Counted from the stretch's first letter, positions 41,736-50,674 are shown. The stretch is DNA of 64,000 nt from Sneathia vaginalis (GCF_000973085.1 NZ_CP011280.1:398642-462641); one strand, 5' to 3'. The notes: a model not told the origin generated them from the letters alone. A program made the numbers and translations.

Positions 41736-44120
41736 ATGTATATTGAAAAGTATAATGATTTTAATCCTTTGGCTAATCCAAAATCGATTATTATTGGAAA
41801 AGGATATAGAATTACCTTATTAACATCAAAATTAGTAAGATTAGAATATTCAAAAAATAATATTTTCGAAGATGCTAGAACTAAAATGGTTATAAATAGA
41901 AATTTTCCTGAGGTTTTATATGAAATTTATGAAGATGAAAACTCTCTTAAAATTATAACTAAAGATATAACTCTTAGATATAACAAAAGAGAGTTTTCTC
42001 CTTATGGACTAAGTATAGAATTAAACGGGAAAACAAAACATCCTTACAAAGAGATTTGGCACTTTAATGATAAATTAAGTAACCTTGGTGGAACAAGAAG
42101 AACACTTGATTTTATAGATGGAGAAGTTGAATTAGATGATGGAATTTTATCAGAGTATGGAATTAGCGTAATTGATGATTCTAACTCTCCAATACTTCTA
42201 GAAAATGGATGGTATGAGGATAGAAATTCTAATGAAATAGATTTATATGTTTTTGCTTACAAAAGAAATTATAAGGAAGCATTGAAAGATTTTTTCTTGT
42301 TAACAGGACCACAACCAAAATTACCTAGATATGCTCTTGGAAATTGGTGGAGTAGATATTATCCATATAATGAAAATAGTTATAAAGATTTGTTAGAAAA
42401 ATTTGAAAACGAAAAACTACCATTTTCTGTTGCTGTATTAGATATGGATTGGCATTTAGTTGATATTCCTGAAAAATATGGAAGTATTTGGACAGGTTAT
42501 ACTTGGAATCACGAGTTATTCCCGGATCCTAAAAGATTTATTGATTATATTAAAGAAAAAGGCTATAAAATAACATTAAATGTACATCCGTCAGCTGGAA
42601 TAAGACCGTTTGAAATAATGTATAGAGATTTTGCTAAAGCTATGAATATTGATCCTAATAAAGATTTATACATTGATTTTGACCATAAGTCAAAAACATT
42701 TTTTGAAAATACATTTAAATATTTATATAAACCAAATGAAGATATTGGAGTTGATTTTTGGTGGATAGATTGGCAACAAAGCCCAACAAAAATAGATGAA
42801 AATAAAGATCCATTATGGGTATTAAACCATTATCACTATAATGATAATAAAAAAAATAATAATATTGGATTAACTTTCTCAAGATATGCTGGACCAGGAA
42901 GTCATAGGTATCCAGTTGGTTTTTCTGGAGACACTGTAATAAGTTGGGAATCTCTAGATTTTCAACCATATTTTACATCTACAGCATCTAATATAGGTTA
43001 TGGATGGTGGAGTCATGATATTGGTGGTCACAGACATGGTTATAGGTCAGATGAATTAACTTTAAGATGGATACAGTTTGGAGTATTTTCTCCTATAAAT
43101 AGATTACATAGTTCAAATTCTGAATTTATAGAAAAAGAACCATGGAATTTTAAAGAACCATATAAAACAATAATAGTAGAATATTTAAGATTAAGACATG
43201 AGTTGATTCCATATACATATACTATGAATGTTATTGCAAATACTGAAAATATTCCATTAATTAGACCTATGTACTATGAATATCCAGAAAATAAAGAAAG
43301 TTATAAAGTAAAAAATCAATACTATTTTGGATCTGAACTTCTAATTTGTCCAATTACTAAGAAAATAAATGAAGAATCAGAAATGGCTGAATTCAAAGCA
43401 TGGTTACCTAAAGGAAATTGGTATGATCTTCAAATAGGGTTAAAGTATAGTGGTAATAGGAATATCACTATAAATAGAGGTATAGAAAACTTAGGTATAT
43501 TTTTTAAAGAAGGGTCAATTATACCATTAGCAAAATTAAAAGAAAGAATTAATAATATTGATAATCCTGAAAATCTAAGAATTATTATTGGTTCTGGAGA
43601 TGATGGTGAATTTAACTTAATAGAAGATAATAAAGATAATCTATCAAATGTTGAATCAGTAACTACAAATTTTAAATATTTAGAAAATGATAGTAAAATT
43701 TTAATTCATAAGGCTGAAGGAAATATAAATGTTATTCCTAGATATAGAAGTTTTGAATTTAATATATATGGAAAAAAAATAAAAAAAGTTATGATTAAAA
43801 TTAAAGATAGTATTAGAGAAATAGGAACAGAATATAATTTTAAAAAGAATATAACAAGTTTTATAATTAGGGAAATACCTATAAATGAAAATGTTGAAAT
43901 TACTTTTGAATATGATGAAGCTGTTTTTGATTCAAAGACTCAAAAATTAGATATTATTAAAAAGTTTCTTAAAAAATCACAAATGAGTAATGTAGATAAA
44001 GATGAAATATATAAAATTTTAGTAGCTAATAAAGATTATAAAACAACTATATCTGAAATTTTAAATTACGATACTAGCTTAGCAATAAAAAATGTTTTAT
44101 TAGAAATTATTTTAGCATAA
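41736..44120 (+). CDS. Glycoside hydrolase family 31 (3), alpha-glucosidase/xylosidase type
   Basis: 794 residues, cytoplasmic, of a different GH31 subgroup from the two upstream. Blocks: GNWWSRYYPYNENSY, FSVAVLDMDWHLVDIP, GYTWNHELFPDPKRFIDY, the nucleophile region VDFWWIDWQQSP (Asp), FSGDTVISWESL (acid/base region), GYGWWSHDIGGHRHG. A C-terminal beta domain and about 80 extra residues follow (KKVMIKIKDS onward). It could cleave the glucoside part of the imported sugar. Last gene of the first sugar operon. Confidence 0.87.
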   Translation: MYIEKYNDFNPLANPKSIIIGKGYRITLLTSKLVRLEYSKNNIFEDARTKMVINRNFPEVLYEIYEDENSLKIITKDITLRYNKREFSPYGLSIELNGKTKHPYKEIWHFNDKLSNLGGTRRTLDFIDGEVELDDGILSEYGISVIDDSNSPILLENGWYEDRNSNEIDLYVFAYKRNYKEALKDFFLLTGPQPKLPRYALGNWWSRYYPYNENSYKDLLEKFENEKLPFSVAVLDMDWHLVDIPEKYGSIWTGYTWNHELFPDPKRFIDYIKEKGYKITLNVHPSAGIRPFEIMYRDFAKAMNIDPNKDLYIDFDHKSKTFFENTFKYLYKPNEDIGVDFWWIDWQQSPTKIDENKDPLWVLNHYHYNDNKKNNNIGLTFSRYAGPGSHRYPVGFSGDTVISWESLDFQPYFTSTASNIGYGWWSHDIGGHRHGYRSDELTLRWIQFGVFSPINRLHSSNSEFIEKEPWNFKEPYKTIIVEYLRLRHELIPYTYTMNVIANTENIPLIRPMYYEYPENKESYKVKNQYYFGSELLICPITKKINEESEMAEFKAWLPKGNWYDLQIGLKYSGNRNITINRGIENLGIFFKEGSIIPLAKLKERINNIDNPENLRIIIGSGDDGEFNLIEDNKDNLSNVESVTTNFKYLENDSKILIHKAEGNINVIPRYRSFEFNIYGKKIKKVMIKIKDSIREIGTEYNFKKNITSFIIREIPINENVEITFEYDEAVFDSKTQKLDIIKKFLKKSQMSNVDKDEIYKILVANKDYKTTISEILNYDTSLAIKNVLLEIILA

Positions 44121-44133
44121 AAAATTCGATTTT

Positions 44134-44163
44134 TGGGTTTGTCAAGTAAATTGTGTAAATTTT
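44134..44163. repeat. 30-base repeat, copy A (IS-end-like)
   Basis: Identical over 30 bases to 50241-50270; core TTTGTCAAGTAAATTGTG. Part of an IS-like terminus (see 44271 and 50216). Confidence 0.8.
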
Positions 44164-44186
44164 TTTATTTCATATAAATTTTATTT

Positions 44187-44252
44187 ATAGTGAGACTAAA
44201 TATATAATGTATTCAAAATCTATGAGAAGCATTATAGGTCTCACTATTTTTA
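44187..44252 (+). terminator. Long terminator hairpin after the first sugar operon
   Basis: ATAGTGAGAC / GTCTCACTAT outer stem with an inner TATAATG / CATTATA stem, followed by T run. Confidence 0.75.
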
Positions 44253-44270
44253 ATATTTCTCATATTTTAA

Positions 44271-44307
44271 GGGAGTGTATAATTTACACACTTTATTATA
44301 CACTCCC
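44271..44307. repeat. IS-like terminal inverted repeat
   Basis: GGGAGTGTATAA / TTATACACTCCC perfect 12-base arms. The 19 bases at 44289-44307 (reverse strand) equal 50216-50234. Reminiscent of IS256-type ends, but no transposase is present. Confidence 0.7.
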
Positions 44308-44362
44308 AAAAATCATTTTTATGTCTTGTTTATTGGTACATGTTCTTTTTAAATAGGATGTT

Positions 44363-45538
44363 TTAATAAATAATAGCGAATCTACTTTTCATATTTCTGT
44401 TGTACTCCCCTATAATAACAATATTATTTTCTTTATATATAAAATTATTATTTTTTCTAATAAAATTAACAATATTTAAGTATAGATTTTCTTTTGTATT
44501 GTGTTGGTACATATCAGGATTGATGATAATATATTCAATTATATTTAACGTAAGTTTTATAAATTTATTATTTAATTTTTTACAATCTTTTATTGATCTT
44601 AAAATCATATCCCTTTTATTTTCATAGACATTTTCAATATAAATAATAGGTTGTTTATTAAATTCTTTAAGTTTATTATTAAAATTATTATTATATAAGT
44701 CATTGTTTATAGTAGTTTTAATATCTAGTTCTTGTAATAAAGCGTACTTAAAATTATTTTCAACAAATGTTTTACCGTATTTTGATATAGATTCTTTTAA
44801 ATATTTGAACATTATTTCTTTATCTTCTGTGTTAAGATTTAAATTATGGATCATTCTTGAAGTAGAAATTTCAATTAGTGAATCATATTTATTCTTAATA
44901 AAGAAAATAATAGAAGTAATATTTCTTTGATTTTTCTTTTTAACCTTTATATATTCAATGTTTATATTTTTATATTTCTTTATTTCATTAATAGATTTTT
45001 TTAAAATATTTTTTTCAAAATCATAAAATCTAGAATATTCTTTATTAATAGACAAAATATCTTTTAATAGAGATAAATCTATTTCAACAATATTGTCAAA
45101 GATATGATTATCATAAAGATATGTATAAAGATTAAATGTATGATTTTTAAATAGTATTCTATTATCAAATCTTGCTAATTTAAAATCGTTGTAAGAATCA
45201 TTAAAGATATTTATTAAATCTTGAGATATTTTAATACTAAAAATATTATTTCTATAAGAAAAACTAGAAATTATTCTAATAATTCCCTTATTTTCAAAAT
45301 TCAATTTTGAGGATTTATAAATAAAATATTTTTTTGAAAAATTTATAAAAAAGTTAAACCAATCATTATCAATATCTAATTTATATTTAGAATTTAATTT
45401 TTCTTCAAGAAGTTCAATATAATAAGTACCATATCTAATATTTTTAATGATATTTTTAAATAATTGAGACTCAATTTTATTAAAATTTTGATTAAGTTTT
45501 ATATAATCATCAGTAGAAAAAAATTTTTTTTTATTCAT
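44363..45538 (-). CDS. Rep_3/RepB-type plasmid replication initiator
   Basis: 391 residues, extremely Asn/Lys/Ile-rich. The central part has the Rep_3 winged-helix pattern: FKNHTFNLYTYLYDN, SLLKDILSINKEYSRFYDFEKNILKKSINEI, followed by KNINIEYIKVKKKNQRNITSIIFFIK. This is the YxRFYDFEKNxL...AxxEI...G/Rxxx.xF signature of theta-plasmid initiators. In a plasmid it would bind iterons and start replication. Here it lies among chromosomal genes, divergent from a PTS operon. The upstream gap (45539-45732) is extremely AT-rich with two copies of ACGAAAAAAAAT (45576-45587, 45663-45674) but no clear iteron array. Confidence 0.8.
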   Translation of the reverse strand: MNKKKFFSTDDYIKLNQNFNKIESQLFKNIIKNIRYGTYYIELLEEKLNSKYKLDIDNDWFNFFINFSKKYFIYKSSKLNFENKGIIRIISSFSYRNNIFSIKISQDLINIFNDSYNDFKLARFDNRILFKNHTFNLYTYLYDNHIFDNIVEIDLSLLKDILSINKEYSRFYDFEKNILKKSINEIKKYKNINIEYIKVKKKNQRNITSIIFFIKNKYDSLIEISTSRMIHNLNLNTEDKEIMFKYLKESISKYGKTFVENNFKYALLQELDIKTTINNDLYNNNFNNKLKEFNKQPIIYIENVYENKRDMILRSIKDCKKLNNKFIKLTLNIIEYIIINPDMYQHNTKENLYLNIVNFIRKNNNFIYKENNIVIIGEYNRNMKSRFAIIY

Positions 45539-45575
45539 TATTATATATCTCCTTTTATATTTTTTTTATAAAAAG

Positions 45576-45674
45576 ACGAAAAAAAATATGTATATTTTCT
45601 TCAGCAAATTTATATTATTAATATTATAACTCATTTATAAAAATAATCAATAATTGTAAAAAACGAAAAAAAAT
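45576..45674. repeat. Two 12-base repeats in the AT-rich rep-PTS gap
   Basis: ACGAAAAAAAAT at 45576-45587 and 45663-45674, 87 bases apart in the same direction. Possible initiator sites or chance in AT-rich DNA. No good promoter pair is seen for either divergent gene. Confidence 0.4.
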
Positions 45675-45732
45675 TAAAATTTTACTTTTTAAATTTTTGT
45701 TGTAAACTTCTATAAAAGAGGAGGTGATTATA

Positions 45733-46152
45733 ATGTTTGGAATAGTTGTTATTGGTCATGGTAAATTTGCTTCTGGAATAACAAGTAGTTTAAATTTATT
45801 AATTGGTAAATTAGATAACTATGTAGCAATAGATTTTTTAGAAAATGATGATATAAACACATTAGAGATTAAATTTAAAGAAAATCTTATCAAGTTAAAG
45901 GATTGTAAAAAAATAGCGATATATACAGATTTAAGAGGAGGTACTCCATTTAATATTGCTATTAAAGAAAAAATAATAAATGAAAGGTTAGAAGTAATAG
46001 GGGGAGCTAATTTAACTTCAATAATATCTTTTGCTATGGGAAGACTTTTATCCGAGAATTTCAATGAAATGATTAATAATAGTATTATTGAAGGAAGAGA
46101 AGAACTCTTGATATATAATAATATAATTGAAAACAATAATTTTGAAGAATAA
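45733..46152 (+). CDS. PTS mannose-family EIIA component (second system)
   Basis: 139 residues from ATG 45733 with AGGAGGTGAT upstream. His9 in VVIGHGKFASG is the phosphorylation site; IYTDLRGGTPFNIA is the conserved second motif. First gene of the second PTS operon. Confidence 0.94.
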   Translation: MFGIVVIGHGKFASGITSSLNLLIGKLDNYVAIDFLENDDINTLEIKFKENLIKLKDCKKIAIYTDLRGGTPFNIAIKEKIINERLEVIGGANLTSIISFAMGRLLSENFNEMINNSIIEGREELLIYNNIIENNNFEE

Positions 46153-46182
46153 TTTAAAAATGTGTGTGTGGGGGAGATTATT

Positions 46183-46995
46183 ATGAGTTTATTACAAGCT
46201 TTTCTAATAGGGATATTTGCCTATTTGGGTTGTAAACGTACGCCATGGTTTTTTGGGATAACAGGTGGTTGGAATATGATTGGAAGACCTTTAGTTGCAG
46301 GTTTGATTGTTGGAATAATTTTGGGCGATGTAACTAATGGTATAATTGCAGGTGCTATGGTTCAAGCATTATTTATTGGACAAATAACACCTGGTGGTGC
46401 TATGCCAGCTGATGTAAACTGGGCTTCATATATTGGAATACCATTAGCGTTAGCTGCTGGTGGTGGAGGAGCTGAAGCTGTTGCATTATCAGTACCATTA
46501 AGTTTATTAGGATTAGGAGTATTTAATTTTATAATGACAATTAATACTTATTTTCCTTTATTAGGTGATAAGGCTGCTAGCAAAGGAGATGGAAGAGGTA
46601 TTCATAGAGCAACATATTTAGCGGCAGTACCAAGTGCAATTTTAAGAATAGGTTCAGCATTTCTAATTTGTTATTTTGGAACACCTTTTGCAGAATCATT
46701 AATTAGTGCAATGCCATCTCAAGTACTTCATTTCTTTGAAGTTGCTGGAAGAATGTTGCCAGCAATTGGATTTGCAATGTTATTAAAACAATCATTATCC
46801 AAAACTTGGATGATAGTATTATTTTTATTAGGTTGGGTATTAATGATATCAACAAGTATGACTATAACAGCTCTTGCGACATTTGCTTTAGCAATAGCAT
46901 TTATATTTGTTAAATCTGAAGGAAATAGCCAAAATATAGTTACTAATGTTGATAATAATACATTAAATGTGGAGGATGATTGCTATGAAGACTGA
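46183..46995 (+). CDS. PTS mannose-family EIIC component (second system)
   Basis: 270 residues from ATG 46183 (GGGGGAGAT upstream). Membrane protein with LVAGLIVGIILGDVTNGIIAGAMVQALFIG and TPGGAMPADVNWASYIG, close to the agalacto/sorbose-type IIC group. Several helices follow, with an acidic tail overlapping the IID start by 11 bases. Confidence 0.94.
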   Translation: MSLLQAFLIGIFAYLGCKRTPWFFGITGGWNMIGRPLVAGLIVGIILGDVTNGIIAGAMVQALFIGQITPGGAMPADVNWASYIGIPLALAAGGGGAEAVALSVPLSLLGLGVFNFIMTINTYFPLLGDKAASKGDGRGIHRATYLAAVPSAILRIGSAFLICYFGTPFAESLISAMPSQVLHFFEVAGRMLPAIGFAMLLKQSLSKTWMIVLFLLGWVLMISTSMTITALATFALAIAFIFVKSEGNSQNIVTNVDNNTLNVEDDCYED

Positions 46996-47818
46996 TGAAA
47001 GAAAAAAATTAACTAAAAAGGATATAAGAAAAGCTGCATGGTCATATATTTTCTTTGGACAAGCAACACAAAATTTTGAGCGTATGATGGGACTTGGATA
47101 TTGCCATGTTATGGAACCAATACTCAAAAAATTATATAAAGATGACAAAGAAGAATACATAAAAGGATTACAAAGACACATGCAATTTTTTAATACAGAG
47201 TCACAATTAGGTTCAATAATACCAGGTATTACAATTGCAATGGAAGAGTCAAGAGCTAATGGAGAAGATGTTTCTGAAGAATTAATAGTAAATACTAAAA
47301 ACGCATTAATGGGGCCTTTTGCAGGTATTGGTGATTCTATGTTAATAGGAACTTGGAATCCTATTTTACTTAGTATTGGAATGGGTATGTGTATGTTGGA
47401 TGGAAACCCAATGGGTCCAATATTTTTCATGATAACATGGTTGCTTTCAGTACTTGCTTTACAATTATATCTATTCCACAAAGGGTATGAAATGGGAATA
47501 GGTCTTGCTAATGAATTTTTTAGTAATAAAGAATTAGCTAATAAAATTTCAAAAGGTTTAACAACGGTTGGTCTTGTTATCATAGGTGGTGTTGCAGCAA
47601 CAACCGTTAGAGCAAAAGTTATTTACTCATTTGTTAGTGGAGAAATGAAAATACCATTACAATCACAAATATTTGATAGAATAATGCCTACTTTATTACC
47701 GCTAATAATAACATTAGTAGCATGGTATTTAATGGATAAAAAGAAATATAAACCAACAAGTTTAATTTTATTTGTTATAATATTTGCAGCGATTATGGTT
47801 CTTTTAAAAATAATGTAA
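46985..47818 (+). CDS. PTS mannose-family EIID component (second system)
   Basis: 277 residues from ATG 46985 (GGAGGA upstream). Family blocks AAWSYIFFGQATQNFERMMG, ALMGPFAGIGDSMLIGTWNP and C-terminal helices with LIITLVAWYLMDKKK. Pairs with the upstream EIIC. Confidence 0.94.
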   Translation: MKTDERKKLTKKDIRKAAWSYIFFGQATQNFERMMGLGYCHVMEPILKKLYKDDKEEYIKGLQRHMQFFNTESQLGSIIPGITIAMEESRANGEDVSEELIVNTKNALMGPFAGIGDSMLIGTWNPILLSIGMGMCMLDGNPMGPIFFMITWLLSVLALQLYLFHKGYEMGIGLANEFFSNKELANKISKGLTTVGLVIIGGVAATTVRAKVIYSFVSGEMKIPLQSQIFDRIMPTLLPLIITLVAWYLMDKKKYKPTSLILFVIIFAAIMVLLKIM

Positions 47819-47827
47819 GGTGATTTG

Positions 47828-48310
47828 ATGGAAATAGTTAATATAAGAATAGATGATAGATTAATTCATGGCCAAGTTGCTACAGTATGGATTAAATTTA
47901 CAAAAGCAACAAGAATTATGGTTATAGATGATGAAGTTGTTAAAGATCAAATAAATAAAGAAGCCTTAAAAATGGCTTGTCCAAAACAGTGCAAATTATC
48001 AATATTAACAGTTGAAAAAGCAGTTAATAATATAAATGAGAGCAAATATGATGGTGAAAGAATTTTTGTGATTGTAAAAGGGCCAAAAACATTATGTAAA
48101 TTATATGATGCTGGCTTTGATATTAAAGAGTTTAATATAGGAAATATGGCTGGCAATTTAAATACAAAGATGTTAGTAAAATCAGTAAGTGTAAGTGAAG
48201 ATAACATAAAAGATTTTTTATATTTAGATACTAAAGGTATTAAAATAACAGCACAAATGGTTCCGTCTGATGAAAAAATTAATTTTATAAAAATAATAAA
48301 GGAAGTATAG
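47828..48310 (+). CDS. PTS mannose-family EIIB component (second system)
   Basis: 160 residues from ATG 47828 (AAGGTGA upstream). His14 in IRIDDRLIHGQVATVW is the expected phosphorylation site; IMVIDDEVVKDQ follows. Gene order IIA-IIC-IID-IIB differs from the first PTS, so this is a separately acquired system. Confidence 0.94.
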   Translation: MEIVNIRIDDRLIHGQVATVWIKFTKATRIMVIDDEVVKDQINKEALKMACPKQCKLSILTVEKAVNNINESKYDGERIFVIVKGPKTLCKLYDAGFDIKEFNIGNMAGNLNTKMLVKSVSVSEDNIKDFLYLDTKGIKITAQMVPSDEKINFIKIIKEV

Positions 48311-48312
48311 TG

Positions 48313-50181
48313 ATGGAAAGTATAAAAAAAATAAATGAATTTGGAGAGTTTATAATAAACTATAATAAAGAAATTATTGCTGATGGTGAATTAGAATGGA
48401 ATATTAGAATAAAGTTAAATAAATCTTTAAAAAAAGGTACTAAATTTAAAATTACTTTCCCTGCATATGCTCATCAAAGATCAATAGAATATGTACAAAA
48501 TATAGACTATTGGAAACCACATTTTATATATGCATATTTTGATTATGAGAAATCTAAGTTAAAAACAAAAATAGAAAAAATAAACTCTGAATTTTCACAT
48601 GTTTTAAGATGGCCTGATAGTACTAGAATTGCTATTGTTGAAGCAATAACAGATTGGGCAAAAGATGATATCTTAAATATTTATTATGGTGGTATAAATA
48701 GAATGTGGTTAAAAGGTTATGCTCCAGCAACAAGATGTATGAATCATGTTACATTTAAAAATGGAACATATTTAAAATATAAAATTGAAATAGCTGAATC
48801 TGGAAATGAAGAGTTTAAACAATTAAATGTATTTCCTGAAATTAAAGTAATACCAGATAAAGAAAAGTATTTACTAATTAAAACACCATTAGTAATTGAA
48901 AAAAATAAAGAATATGAAATAAAATATATGTATAGTGATAAATTTAAAAATCCAATTTGGGATAATAAAGAGTGTCCAAAATTAATGTTGAAAAATTTAT
49001 TAACAGGAGAAATATCTGAATTGGTTAATAATAAATTTACAGTTTATAACTCTGGTTATTATGAAGTTGATGCTATTACAGATTTAATATGCGAGAAATC
49101 AATAAGTGTATGTAAGGATAATCAAAAAAAAATTTACTTTGGAGATACCCATGCTCATTCAATTTTAACACCTAATATTAAAGACAATAATAAAGGCGGT
49201 TGTGTGGATGATGCCTATGAGTTTGCAAGAGATGCTAGGATGATAGATTTCTTAGCCTTAGTTGAACAAACATTTTTATTCGATGAAAATGAAAGACAAA
49301 ATGTAACAAAAAAAATCTGGGAAGTAATGGGAAAATATTCAAATATATATAATGAAGATGATAAGTTTGTAACATTTCCTGGATTTGAATTTCATAGTCC
49401 TAGAGGAGATACTGTTGTAATTTTAGGAGAAGATATTGAAAATTTCGAATACCCTAAAGGTGCAATTGACATAGGAGATATATGGGACAAATTTAAAAAT
49501 AAAAAATATTTATCAATTCCACATTTTCATCGTTATTGTGGTGGAAGACTTCATAAAGATGAGCAAGATCAAAAAAATACAGGATTTGATCTAAAAAAAT
49601 GGGAAAGAAATGATGAAGCTGAGGTTTTATGTGAATTCTACTCAGGTCAATGGGGAAGATTTGAATATCCTAAAAATCCAATGCTTTTAAAAGCTATGTC
49701 AAATATTGATGATAATACGGTGACATCATTTTTAAATAGAGGTAAAATGTGGGGAGTGACAGCTAGTAGTGACGACCATGATTTAATGCCAGGTCATGCA
49801 GGTTTAACATTTGTATATTCAGATAAATTAAGAAGACCAGATATTTTTAATGGATTGAAAAGAAGAAATACTTATGCTTCTACATATACAAGAGTTTTTC
49901 TTGATTATAGAATTAATGAAGTCTTGATGGGTGGAATATTAAAATATGATGAGATTAATAAATTAAATATAAAAATAAACTTAGTTTCTCCTGTAGAAAT
50001 TAGGACTTTTGAACTTATTGTAAATGGTGAAATTTTTATTGAAGATAATGTAAAAAATCAACTTGATAAAAGAGATATTGAAATTGATAAAAAAGATATA
50101 GTTAAAAATAGTTATATTTATGTTAGATATAAACTAGAAGATGAGAATATCATAATAAGTAGTCCAATTTGGATAAAATAA
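48313..50181 (+). CDS. DUF3604 PHP-like metallo-hydrolase at the end of a PTS operon
   Basis: 622 residues, no signal peptide. Residues ~1-270 form an N-terminal beta-rich domain; then the DUF3604 PHP-like core: KIYFGDTHAHSILTPN (metal His residues), ARMIDFLALVEQ, FVTFPGFEFHSPRGDT, IPHFHRYCGG, and the later WGVTASSDDHDLMPGHAG and RRNTYAST. PHP proteins are metal-dependent phosphoesterases or related hydrolases; some DUF3604 members are found with polysaccharide-utilisation genes. Here it would act on the phosphorylated sugar from the adjoining PTS, which is inference. ATG 48313 is two bases after the EIIB stop. Confidence 0.82.
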   Translation: MESIKKINEFGEFIINYNKEIIADGELEWNIRIKLNKSLKKGTKFKITFPAYAHQRSIEYVQNIDYWKPHFIYAYFDYEKSKLKTKIEKINSEFSHVLRWPDSTRIAIVEAITDWAKDDILNIYYGGINRMWLKGYAPATRCMNHVTFKNGTYLKYKIEIAESGNEEFKQLNVFPEIKVIPDKEKYLLIKTPLVIEKNKEYEIKYMYSDKFKNPIWDNKECPKLMLKNLLTGEISELVNNKFTVYNSGYYEVDAITDLICEKSISVCKDNQKKIYFGDTHAHSILTPNIKDNNKGGCVDDAYEFARDARMIDFLALVEQTFLFDENERQNVTKKIWEVMGKYSNIYNEDDKFVTFPGFEFHSPRGDTVVILGEDIENFEYPKGAIDIGDIWDKFKNKKYLSIPHFHRYCGGRLHKDEQDQKNTGFDLKKWERNDEAEVLCEFYSGQWGRFEYPKNPMLLKAMSNIDDNTVTSFLNRGKMWGVTASSDDHDLMPGHAGLTFVYSDKLRRPDIFNGLKRRNTYASTYTRVFLDYRINEVLMGGILKYDEINKLNIKINLVSPVEIRTFELIVNGEIFIEDNVKNQLDKRDIEIDKKDIVKNSYIYVRYKLEDENIIISSPIWIK

Positions 50182-50215
50182 TAAAAAATAGGAAAATTCT
50201 AAAATTTTTATTAAA

Positions 50216-50270
50216 GGGAGTGTATAATAAAGTGCATAAATGGGTTTGTCAAGTAAATTGTGTAAATTTT
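50216..50270. repeat. IS-like terminus, copy B
   Basis: GGGAGTGTATAATAAAGTG (50216-50234) and the 30-base repeat (50241-50270) are contiguous here. At 44.1-44.3 kb the same two parts are separated and oppositely oriented. Together the copies bracket the Rep gene and the second PTS operon. Confidence 0.75.
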
Positions 50271-50325
50271 GTAGAGTATAATTAATGATGCAACACTATA
50301 AAAATTTAATTGAATATAATAAAAT

Positions 50326-50374
50326 AAGCGTGTAGAAGGAAATTGACGTTTCTTTTACTTCACGCTTTTTTTTG
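50326..50374 (+). terminator. Intrinsic terminator
   Basis: AAGCGTG / CACGCTT stem with an inner AGGAAA/TTTCTT stem, followed by eight T. Confidence 0.85.
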
Positions 50375-50525
50375 TGTAAAGTTAAAAGACTGTATAATTA
50401 AATAACGAAAAAGTATAAAGAAATAGATAGATATGCTATCATATAAAAATCAATATCATGAAAGGAATATCTATCTATATGAATAATAATAACATAAAAA
50501 CAAGAAAAAAATAAAGGCATAACTA

Positions 50526-50556
50526 TTTTAATTATTTACAACTGTCAAACTCGGGA
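50526..50556. repeat. 31-base repeat, copy 2
   Basis: One mismatch to 30532-30562; same orientation, 20 kb apart. Confidence 0.75.
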
Positions 50557-50608
50557 GTTGAGGTTTCATGATAGTTGATTTTCGGCTAAAAAAACAACTA
50601 ATAGTTTC

Positions 50609-50638
50609 TTGAAAGTTAATAAAGTTAAGTGATATAAT
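50609..50638 (+). promoter_or_regulatory. Promoter of the PLDc_N-ABC-XRE operon
   Basis: TTGAAA (50609-50614), 18-base spacer, TATAAT (50633-50638). Confidence 0.75.
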
Positions 50639-50674
50639 ACAAATAACATAAAGATAACGTAAGGAGGATTTAAA

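Larger units (their letters stand above)
50182..50674. other. Gene-free gap of IS ends and a terminator
   Basis: Contains the IS-like end 50216-50270, the terminator at 50326, and an internally deleted insertion-sequence relic at about 50430-50556. The relic has AGATAGATAT inverted against ATATCTATCT, then ATG with MNNNNIKTRKK and stop, then the 31-base repeat. The promoter of the next operon follows. No intact gene is visible. Confidence 0.65.

Noticed and set aside
45539-45732. Possible replication origin with iterons upstream of Rep
   Set aside because: Only two 12-base AT-rich repeats are visible; there is no regular iteron array or DnaA-box cluster, so an origin cannot be claimed.
46963-47583. 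206-residue reverse-strand open frame over the EIID gene
   Set aside because: Shadow of a well-supported PTS gene; no matching domain or ribosome site.
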